From assembly GCA_017557535.1 (NCBI GenBank), contig JAFYYM010000068.1, positions 1-35,429 of the forward strand: DNA of 35,429 bases. Direction: 5' to 3'. The position numbers were made by a program, and so were the translations under genes. This DNA comes from Bacteroidales bacterium. Its GTDB lineage: Bacteria; Bacteroidota; Bacteroidia; Bacteroidales; UBA932. This document shows positions 6,985-13,025 of the stretch, piece by piece; position 1 is the stretch's first letter; each line of letters opens with the position of its first letter. The notes beneath the pieces were generated by a model, which was given only the letters and a program-made list of their open reading frames with translations, made no database searches and had not been told where the DNA came from.

Positions 6985-7000
6985 CGATTTGAGGATGACC
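6985..7000 (+). repeat. short direct repeat flanking the gene at 6352, copy 2
   Basis: CGATTTGAGGATGACC, partner of 6206-6220. It lies in the 5' leader of the minus-strand gene. Confidence 0.6.
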
Positions 7001-7019
7001 TACATAAACAGGTACGAAT

Positions 7020-7027
7020 CAAAGATA
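7020..7027 (-). promoter_or_regulatory. -7 box for the gene at 6352
   Basis: TATCTTTG on the minus strand, 80 nt upstream of the start at 6939. Confidence 0.5.
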
Positions 7028-7049
7028 ATTGCGAATTCAGATGATAATA

Positions 7050-7661
7050 CTATTCCGATATTTCTGCGATCTTAGTTATTCCTGCGTTAATAAGTGAAAT
7101 GAAGCTTTCCATATCCTCTTCGCTGAGCGTTATTTCAGATCTATCCTTTCGATAGTCGACAGATAGTGCGATACGCCATTTAGCACCACCATCATTGGTT
7201 GCAAATAGCCTAATATCATCCTTTGTGATATATGCATATCTCTCTTCGTGATCTGTTTCTCGTTTCCAATTCTGCTTAATTGTCTCGATAGCCTTCATAA
7301 GATACTGACATTCGGCAGGAAGGATACGAGCATCTTCCCACGAATAGTAGTATTCGTTTCCACAATCCTTGCGTAGGTTGATATATTGGAGACTCTTCCC
7401 CTCGACATCAATTGATTGCACCGAAAAATCTATAGATTTCAATTTGCCTAATCTATATATATCCACATGAATTAGACTGCCGGAGTTGTATAGACTATCG
7501 AGTTGGTGCAACTGAAAGGCGAGGGAGTCAATTTTAGTAACAGGTATCTCATCGGATGGCGTTGTAGTACTTTTAGTTTGATTGCAACCAATAAAACAGA
7601 GAAGCAAAATGGATGTGCCCAAAATGGATGTGCCCAAAATGGATGAGAAAATATTCTTCAT
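7050..7661 (-). CDS. hypothetical lipoprotein with duplicated signal-peptide segment
   Basis: 203 residues. The N-terminus is a lipoprotein signal ending FIGC (Cys26), followed by a Thr/Ser-rich linker. The signal core contains LGTSILGTSIL, produced by an in-frame tandem repeat of a 15-bp unit. The mature part has no motif I recognise. It is a mixed alpha/beta soluble domain with WEDARILPAECQYLMKAIE in the middle, KDDIRLFATNDGGAKWRIAL toward the end and a C-terminal helix. The gene is divergent from the peptide/lipoprotein module at 7907. The gene at 11905 occupies the same divergent position relative to the second module, and its promoter region is related in sequence. Confidence 0.65.
   Translation of the reverse strand: MKNIFSSILGTSILGTSILLLCFIGCNQTKSTTTPSDEIPVTKIDSLAFQLHQLDSLYNSGSLIHVDIYRLGKLKSIDFSVQSIDVEGKSLQYINLRKDCGNEYYYSWEDARILPAECQYLMKAIETIKQNWKRETDHEERYAYITKDDIRLFATNDGGAKWRIALSVDYRKDRSEITLSEEDMESFISLINAGITKIAEISE
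7606..7645 (-). repeat. 15-bp tandem repeat inside a signal peptide
   Basis: Unit AAAATGGATGTGCCC occurs twice in full (7606-7620, 7621-7635) and a third time in part. Each unit adds the five residues G-T-S-I-L to the hydrophobic core of the lipoprotein signal. Confidence 0.85.
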
Positions 7662-7701
7662 GCTAAAATGAGTTGAAATTAAATGAAACGGAGTGTACTC
7701 A

Positions 7702-7709
7702 CAAAGATA
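7702..7709 (-). promoter_or_regulatory. -7 box for the lipoprotein gene at 7050
   Basis: TATCTTTG on the minus strand, 40 nt before the start at 7661. The flanking sequence (AATGATTTC, then ATTG, then GAATAA) recurs at the matching place upstream of the gene at 11905. Confidence 0.6.
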
Positions 7710-7740
7710 TGAAATGATTTCTTAATTGCGAATAAGTCCA

Positions 7741-7771
7741 CAAAAAAAGAAACCCCACATCAAATGTGGGG
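7741..7771 (-). terminator. minus-strand intrinsic terminator without an evident gene
   Basis: CCCCACAT (7753-7760), 3-nt loop, ATGTGGGG (7764-7771) is a perfect 8-bp stem. On the minus strand it is followed by TTTCTTTTTTT. No minus-strand gene lies just upstream, so it may end an antisense or small transcript. Confidence 0.65.
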
Positions 7772-7876
7772 TAATGTAATCTAAGCCGATTGACTGAAGA
7801 CTTTATGCCGATCATGCGTGAGAAAGGAATGGGATGAACGGAGAATAAGTGTATAGGGATTCTCCTTAAGTTTTCA

Positions 7877-7884
7877 TATTTTTG
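7877..7884 (+). promoter_or_regulatory. -7 box of peptide/lipoprotein module 1
   Basis: TATTTTTG matches TAnnTTTG. The distance to the peptide ATG at 7907 (22 nt) is identical to that in module 2, and both share the leader CTAATCACAT. Confidence 0.6.
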
Positions 7885-7906
7885 TAGTCTAATCACATAA
7901 ATGCAC

Positions 7907-8050
7907 ATGTATTATTCCGAAATGCATCAACCTCAGGAAGGATATACCGCTCCTTCCGTGAGAATCGTTAATTTGAAATTAGATCAGTTCTTCCTTGAAT
8001 CTAACCTCGAACCTATCGATGGAGGGGATGATCCTGATATCGATTGGTAA
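7907..8050 (+). CDS. small acidic peptide of the GGDDPD-W family, module 1
   Basis: A 47-residue peptide without signal sequence or Cys. It begins MYYSEMHQPQEGYTAPSVR and ends LEPIDGGDDPDIDW. It aligns without gaps to the peptide at 12867, and its GEPIDGGDDPD-type C-terminus matches the peptide at 31050. An ATG six bases upstream (7901) is in frame, but 7907 gives equal length and equal promoter spacing to module 2. The stop is 15 nt before the lipoprotein gene at 8066, so both are surely co-transcribed. The codons for EGYTAPS form a hairpin GGAAGGA/TCCTTCC (7936-7957). The function is unknown. Secreted factor, modified peptide, anchor partner or regulatory leader peptide are all possible. 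Confidence 0.75.
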   Translation: MYYSEMHQPQEGYTAPSVRIVNLKLDQFFLESNLEPIDGGDDPDIDW

Positions 8051-8065
8051 TAACACTGAGCTGAT

Positions 8066-10672
8066 ATGAAACGCTTTGCTTTATATTTCGGAATAGCAAT
8101 TCTTTCGGTTGCGTCCTGCTCCACTAGAGAGATGGACATCAAGGCTCCGATTCAGGATGATGTCATATTCTACGCATCCTTCGAGCAGCCGGGAGTTGTT
8201 GATACGAAGGTTTATGCAAATGAAGACCTTCTTCTACGCTGGACGGCGGATGATAGAGTCAGTATCTTTGGCAATAACACCTACAACCAGCAGTACAAGT
8301 TCCTCGGTGAGACAGGAGATAACTCCGGTGGTTTCAGCAAGGTTGATGGTGCCGAATACGTGACGGGTAATGCCATCCCTCATAAGGTTTCCGTATACCC
8401 GTATCAGGAAGGAACGAAGATATCTGAAGATGAGGTTCTTACCCTGACCCTTCCGGCGGAACAGCATTATGCAGAGAACGCTTTCGGACTTGGAGCCAAT
8501 ACGATGGTGTCAGTCTCTGAAGACAATTTCCTTCAGTATAAGAATGTCGGCGGTTTCCTGATGCTCAAATTGTATGGTAAAGGTGTTTCAGTTTCCTCGA
8601 TTACGCTAAAGGGTAATAACGGTGAGAAATTGGCAGGTAAGGCATCAGTAATAATGCCGTTAGATGGTGTTCCTTCCGTGACGATGTCGTCCGATGCTAA
8701 CACGGCAATCGCCCTTACATGCACCACACCTGTTTCATTGGGAGCGACAGAAGATGAGAGCTCGCTGTTTTGGTTTGTAATGCCGCCTATTACTTTCAAA
8801 AAGGGCTTCACGATTTCAGTTATAGACCCTTCGGGCGAGACCTTTGAGAAATCAACGGCAAACATCATTACCGTCGAACGAAGTAAGTTGATAAAAATGT
8901 CTCCGATAGAAGTATCTCTCGTTAGTAATATCGTGTTTGCGGATCCTGAGACTAAATCTATCTGTATCAGGAATTGGGATACTAATCAGGATGGAGAGTT
9001 ATCATATTGGGAAGCCCAGAGAGTCCAAGACATTGGACAGGTATTCGAACAATCAAATATACGATCTTTTAATGAGTTCAAGCATTTTAGTTCGGTCACT
9101 GAGATTCCAAGCGCTGCATTTTGCGGATCAAAAATCAAAGAAATATCATTCCCCGAGAGTGTAATCAAAGTTGGACACGAGGCATTCGCTTATTGTGCTA
9201 GTCTTTCATTTGTAAGTTTCAATAATAATCTTTGCGAGATAGAAGAGTATGCCTTTTCCGGATGCAGTAGCCTTTCCGATGTTGCGTTCCCGTCTTCATT
9301 ACATTCAATAGGGAGAATGGCGTTTCAAGCCACACCTATTAAACGGATGGTTATTCCTGACAGTTTAACTGAGATAACGGGGAATCCTTTTTCAAGATGT
9401 ACTCTTCTTGAAAGTATCGAAGGCAAGTATTCAAGCCCAGATAAACGTTGTCTTGTTAAAGATGGAACTTTGCTTTCGTTCGCACCAAAAGGAATACGAT
9501 CATTTACTTTCTCCGATGATATCTATGAAGTGGGTGAATACGCTTTTTATGGGTTGACTTCTCTCGAAAGTGTTTCTTTTACGAACGCTACTCGTATTTT
9601 TGGCGAAAGTGCCTTTCAAGGTTGCACATCATTAAAAACTGTAGAGTTCGGCAATCAAGGTGAGAGTTTGACAATGTTGGGAATCCGTTTATTCCAGCAG
9701 TGTTCTGCACTGGTTAATGCTGATTTTTCAAAGGCAACAGAATTGTATGAGCTACCACAAAGATTATTCTATGGGTGCGGTAGTTTAATGACATGTACAA
9801 TACCCGGTTCTGTAGAAATTATTAACCCTCAGGCATTTTTATTTTGCGGTGCGCTTACGGTCTATTGTCTTCCCATTGTCCCTCCTGTTTTAAACAGTGT
9901 TACTAGCGGTCAAGCTGACGTTTTTGAAGGAACTACTGGAATCATATATGTTCCATTCGAATCTGTTCTTTCATACAAAGAAGCTTTTACTTGGCAACAG
10001 TATGCAGACCGAATTCAAGCTATTCCTTCTCCCAGCAACCCTTCTCCGGAAGCTATAGACCTTGGCCTTTCCGTCAAGTGGGCATCGTTCAACCTTGGAG
10101 CTACGGCGCCAGAAGAGTATGGTGATTACTATGCTTGGGGAGAAACGGAGCCCAAAAGTACATATACGTGGGAGAACTATATATTCACTGCAAGTGGAGA
10201 TTCATGGGATAATGTGACATTCAATAAGTATAATGTGCAAAGCAATCTTGGCGTGGTGGATAATAAAACTATTTTAGACCTTGAGGATGATGCTGCAAGT
10301 GTCAATTGGATGGGAGGATGGCGTCTGCCTACGTATGATGAATGGAACGAGCTTCGTCATAACTGCTCTTGGGAGTGGATAACAAATTACAATGGTACTG
10401 GGGTGAACGGCTATTTGGTAACGAGCAATATTACCAATTATTCAGACCATTTCATCTTCCTCTCTGCAGCAGGCCTCAGGGAGGATGAGGATCTTCGCGC
10501 CGACGGGGAAACTGTTTTTTATTGGTCATCGTCACTTTGGACGGAGTATTCAACAGCGGCATGGGGCGGTAGCCTTAATTTTGTCGGCAACCAGGAATAT
10601 GACTTGGTAGGTGAGAATTTTTCATCCGATAGACATTTAGGGTTCCCCATCCGCCCCGTCTACGCAGAATAA
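8066..10672 (+). CDS. lipoprotein: Mfa-like domain, BspA leucine-rich repeats, FISUMP domain (module 1)
   Basis: 868 residues. The signal peptide has lipobox VASC, followed by STREMD. Residues about 30-290 form an Mfa-like/fimbrillin-like beta domain (for example FYASFEQPG, LLRWTADDRVSIF, NVGGFLMLKLYG, MPPITFKKGF) shared with the proteins at 13026 and 28457. Residues about 335-650 are BspA-type LRR_5 repeats (EYAFSGCSSLSDVAFPSSL, SAFQGCTSLKTVEFG), rather degenerate, with the usual cap IYVPFESVLSYKEAFTW. Residues 660-868 are a FISUMP domain (DLGLSVKWASFNLGAT, EEYGDYYAWGET, FPIRPVYAE). Such proteins are surface-exposed adhesion or binding proteins. The WG-repeat gene follows after 21 nt, making a peptide-lipoprotein-WG operon. 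Confidence 0.85.
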   Translation: MKRFALYFGIAILSVASCSTREMDIKAPIQDDVIFYASFEQPGVVDTKVYANEDLLLRWTADDRVSIFGNNTYNQQYKFLGETGDNSGGFSKVDGAEYVTGNAIPHKVSVYPYQEGTKISEDEVLTLTLPAEQHYAENAFGLGANTMVSVSEDNFLQYKNVGGFLMLKLYGKGVSVSSITLKGNNGEKLAGKASVIMPLDGVPSVTMSSDANTAIALTCTTPVSLGATEDESSLFWFVMPPITFKKGFTISVIDPSGETFEKSTANIITVERSKLIKMSPIEVSLVSNIVFADPETKSICIRNWDTNQDGELSYWEAQRVQDIGQVFEQSNIRSFNEFKHFSSVTEIPSAAFCGSKIKEISFPESVIKVGHEAFAYCASLSFVSFNNNLCEIEEYAFSGCSSLSDVAFPSSLHSIGRMAFQATPIKRMVIPDSLTEITGNPFSRCTLLESIEGKYSSPDKRCLVKDGTLLSFAPKGIRSFTFSDDIYEVGEYAFYGLTSLESVSFTNATRIFGESAFQGCTSLKTVEFGNQGESLTMLGIRLFQQCSALVNADFSKATELYELPQRLFYGCGSLMTCTIPGSVEIINPQAFLFCGALTVYCLPIVPPVLNSVTSGQADVFEGTTGIIYVPFESVLSYKEAFTWQQYADRIQAIPSPSNPSPEAIDLGLSVKWASFNLGATAPEEYGDYYAWGETEPKSTYTWENYIFTASGDSWDNVTFNKYNVQSNLGVVDNKTILDLEDDAASVNWMGGWRLPTYDEWNELRHNCSWEWITNYNGTGVNGYLVTSNITNYSDHFIFLSAAGLREDEDLRADGETVFYWSSSLWTEYSTAAWGGSLNFVGNQEYDLVGENFSSDRHLGFPIRPVYAE

Positions 10673-10693
10673 TTTTATAAGAAATACTGAATC

Positions 10694-11425
10694 ATGTCTA
10701 TGAAAAGAACACTGATTACCATCATGACTCTCTGCTGCTTTACGTTCGTGGCGGAGGCGCAAAAGACGAAAGTCGTCCTTGAAACGTTGCAGAAGGAGAC
10801 ACAGTCCTTGCAGAGAAAGGTGGACTCCCTGGAGAGGCTCTCCTGGCAGCAGGAGGCGTTGATCAAGACGTTGGAATCAAGGGCGGACAAACTGAATGAC
10901 AAACTTCGCGACCAGGCGGAAGCTTTTAATAAGAAGATCGAGGAACTGAATATAAAGATTGAGGATATAGCGGCTAATCCTCTCGCTGTAGCGGATGCTC
11001 CTTTCGAATTCATTCCGGATGCAACATATAACGCTGATCGGTTATTAGTCAAGCACGGTGCATATTATGGCTTTATTGACCGTTCTGAGAACCTTGTTAT
11101 TCCGTGTGTTTACGATGAACCAGGGTATTTTAATAATAAGGGAATTGCCGCGGTAAAAAAGAACGGGAAGTGGGGAGTCATTGATACAAACGAAAAAGTC
11201 ATTATTCCTTTTGAATATGATGTTATTAATTATGATTCAGATATAATAGAACGCGGTTTGATATATGCCAAGAAGATTGGTAAATGGGGTGTCATTCAAT
11301 ATATGAGCGGGAAGATTATAATTCCTTTTCAATATGATGAGATCTATTATAGTTCTGATAATTATTTCGTAGTCAGAAAAGATGGCAAAAGGGGGAGGTT
11401 TGACTTGTCAGGGAGAGTGATATAA
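10694..11425 (+). CDS. secreted coiled-coil protein with WG repeats
   Basis: 243 residues. A signal peptide (MKRTLITIMTLCCFTFVAEA) starts at the second ATG (10700), and the listed start includes two extra residues. Residues about 25-90 are heptad-like and predicted coiled coil (LQRKVDSLERL, KLNDKLRDQAEAFNKKIEEL). Residues about 110-243 contain three to four WG-type repeats (KHGAYYGFIDRSENLVIP, KKNGKWGVIDTNEKVIIPFE, KKIGKWGVIQYMSGKIIIPF, RKDGKRGRFDLSGRVI). WG repeats build beta-rich binding surfaces of unknown ligand. The last repeat stops at the gene end, so the array may be truncated relative to longer homologues. It probably shares the transcript of the lipoprotein at 8066. Confidence 0.75.
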   Translation: MSMKRTLITIMTLCCFTFVAEAQKTKVVLETLQKETQSLQRKVDSLERLSWQQEALIKTLESRADKLNDKLRDQAEAFNKKIEELNIKIEDIAANPLAVADAPFEFIPDATYNADRLLVKHGAYYGFIDRSENLVIPCVYDEPGYFNNKGIAAVKKNGKWGVIDTNEKVIIPFEYDVINYDSDIIERGLIYAKKIGKWGVIQYMSGKIIIPFQYDEIYYSSDNYFVVRKDGKRGRFDLSGRVI

Positions 11426-11490
11426 GCTCTTCGTTAGTGCCCATGCACATTCTCTATATGACCTCATTGAATTTGTAATATGAAATATGC

Positions 11491-11508
11491 CCTCGGATTC
11501 CTCCGAGG
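11491..11508 (+). terminator. possible weak terminator after the WG-repeat gene
   Basis: CCTCGGA (11491-11497) and TCCGAGG (11502-11508) form a perfect 7-bp hairpin 65 nt after the stop. No T-tract follows, so termination is uncertain. Confidence 0.4.
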
Positions 11509-11518
11509 ACAATTCGAT

Positions 11519-11749
11519 TTAGAAGAGTAGCATGTAAAGCGGATAGGTGCAGAACCCAGATTGAGCATTGACACCCATGTTGATACCGAGTTTCTTCTTG
11601 GAGAGCCATCTGCCAATTCCAGGAAGATTGTTCTCGTTCAGGAATGCCATTTCCTCGGACTGCTTGGGATGATTCAGATTGACCGTCACATTTCCATAGA
11701 GTTCACCATCTTCTTTGAACACTACCTTTCTGCGGTCTATCGCATATAA
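11519..11749 (-). pseudogene. DUF4313 remnant, 5' end missing
   Basis: The open frame reads LYAIDRRKVVFKEDGELYG, then NVTVNLNHP, AFLNENNLPGI, KKLGINMG and SGFCTYPLYMLLF. This is the pattern of DUF4313, a small protein family found mainly on conjugative and integrative elements of Bacteroidota. Members normally have about 25 more residues at the N-terminus. Here an in-frame TGA (11750-11752) sits directly upstream and no ATG is available, so the gene is truncated. A GTG at 11722 could start a 67-residue product. It marks the region as the residue of a mobile element. Confidence 0.6.
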
Positions 11750-11787
11750 TCAGACCTTGTTTCCAGCGGCGGCGAATGATTAAACGA

Positions 11788-11816
11788 AAGGAGCTTGTCA
11801 AATCGACAAACTCCTT
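11788..11816 (-). terminator. possible minus-strand terminator for the gene at 11905
   Basis: AAGGAG..TTG pairs with CAA..CTCCTT across a 9-nt loop (one mismatch). On the minus strand it is followed by TTCGTTTAAT. It lies about 90 nt past the stop of the gene at 11905. Confidence 0.4.
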
Positions 11817-11904
11817 CATGTAAATATGATAATCCTAATAACCCTTTCTGTGCACTTTACGCACTTTACTTGATTTGGGCTTGGATGGTGGCGAGACGAA
11901 TGTT

Positions 11905-12636
11905 TCAGAAAGATATGGTCTTCTGGCATTCATCGTCCCCGTCAAATCCGCCATACACATATACTTCCCGTTCATCCTCGGAGAAATAAAGTCTGGCTAT
12001 ATCCTTCCACGAATCGTGGTAATTTGCAATTTCCGTTTTATCGACAAGGCAATACCATACTTTTCCTTCTTCGTCTTTGTCCTTTTTCATCACATATTCG
12101 TACTTGTTATCGCCAATTTGGTAATAAGTTGGTGTTATTACTATGTAATATAAAGAAGACGCCATTGCAATGCGGTCAAAACTCTCGCATGACCAAATAC
12201 CATAAAGCCAGCCTATGCCTTTTGCTTTACCTTCTTTTAAAGCTGTCTGGTTAATGTTAATGCGATAAAGGTCCATAGTCTCAAATTCTCCCATCGGAAC
12301 AAAGAGCGAGCGACTCTTTTTATCAATGCCGACTAAGGGAGAGCTTTCAGCAAGGCTGAGATATGATTGCTCTGTCCAGTATTCATCTCTGACTTTTATG
12401 TTTATCCTGATTTTCTCTAGGTCCTCAATTTTTTTCCCATCATTCCATCTATTACCTACTATTTGATAATAGTCCTTGGCGATTATAATGAAAGTATATT
12501 CGTCATCATACTCTCCAAACCATAATCCCTCAAGCCATTCATATCCGTTGAGATTGTTCTGCGAATATAAGGGGATAAGGGAAAAAGAAACACTCGCGAA
12601 TAACGCGAGAACAACTGTAATGATCCTTTTTTTCAT
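11905..12636 (-). CDS. hypothetical secreted protein with internal duplication
   Basis: 243 residues with a signal peptide (MKKRIITVVLALFASVSFSL, likely cleaved near YSQ). The mature protein seems to be two related halves. One opens with GYEWLEGLWFGEYDDEYTF and contains KDYYQIVGNRW. The other opens with GIGWLYGIWSCESFDRIAM and contains PTYYQIGDNKYEYV. Short beta-rich units of this kind, a W-x-x-G-x-W strand followed by a YYQI strand, recur in uncharacterised Bacteroidales envelope proteins. No catalytic motif is visible. The gene is divergent from module 2 (12867-15623), mirroring the gene at 7050 next to module 1, and the intervening DNA of both pairs is related. Confidence 0.65.
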   Translation of the reverse strand: MKKRIITVVLALFASVSFSLIPLYSQNNLNGYEWLEGLWFGEYDDEYTFIIIAKDYYQIVGNRWNDGKKIEDLEKIRINIKVRDEYWTEQSYLSLAESSPLVGIDKKSRSLFVPMGEFETMDLYRININQTALKEGKAKGIGWLYGIWSCESFDRIAMASSLYYIVITPTYYQIGDNKYEYVMKKDKDEEGKVWYCLVDKTEIANYHDSWKDIARLYFSEDEREVYVYGGFDGDDECQKTISF

Positions 12637-12741
12637 AGAAAAGCAAGTTTATCCGGCATTGCCCCAAGATGCCGTTTATACAAACAAATATAAAGTAGGA
12701 CTGACTTTCAACAAATTTGTCTGCCAGTTGTCTGGCAATTA

Positions 12742-12749
12742 CAAAGATA
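12742..12749 (-). promoter_or_regulatory. -7 box for the gene at 11905
   Basis: TATCTTTG on the minus strand about 105 nt upstream of the start at 12636. The leader contains a CGGCAT/ATGCCG hairpin. The surrounding sequence parallels 7702-7735. Confidence 0.5.
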
Positions 12750-12814
12750 AAAAATGATTTCCGGATTGTGAATAATCCCTAGGCGGAAAAGAGACATAAT
12801 AATAAGTCGTTCAA

Positions 12815-12844
12815 TTGGTTTTTATTTGAGTTTTATTACATTTG
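12815..12844 (+). promoter_or_regulatory. promoter of peptide/lipoprotein module 2
   Basis: TTG (12815-12817), 19 bp, TACATTTG (12837-12844): full consensus. The ATG at 12867 follows after 22 nt. The leader CTAATCACAT is shared with module 1. Confidence 0.75.
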
Positions 12845-12866
12845 TAACCTAATCACATCACAACGC

Positions 12867-13010
12867 ATGAAGTACTCGGAATCGCTCATACCTCGTGAAG
12901 GCTATGTTGCTCCTTCCATGAGAGTTGTCGAAATGAAGTTGGATCAATCCTTCCTCGCGTCGAACCTCGAACCTATCGGTGGTGGGGATGATCCGGATAT
13001 TGATTGGTAA
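12867..13010 (+). CDS. small acidic peptide of the GGDDPD-W family, module 2
   Basis: A 47-residue peptide without signal sequence. It begins MKYSESLIPREGYVAPSMR and ends LEPIGGGDDPDIDW. It is the same length as the peptide at 7907 and differs mainly in the first third. A conserved middle (VVEMKLDQSFLASN) links the E-G-Y-x-A-P-S motif to the acidic tail. The stop TAA is 15 nt before the lipoprotein gene at 13026, with the same junction sequence as in module 1. The EGY codons again form a hairpin (GAAGG/CCTTC, 12897-12916). That two copies keep an intact frame, start spacing and C-terminus argues for a translated, selected product. Confidence 0.78.
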   Translation: MKYSESLIPREGYVAPSMRVVEMKLDQSFLASNLEPIGGGDDPDIDW

Positions 13011-13025
13011 TAACGCAAAACAGAT

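Noticed and set aside
11795-12254. Plus-strand frames opposite the secreted-protein gene at 11905
   Set aside because: They are antisense to a gene with a clear signal peptide and promoter and have no signals of their own.
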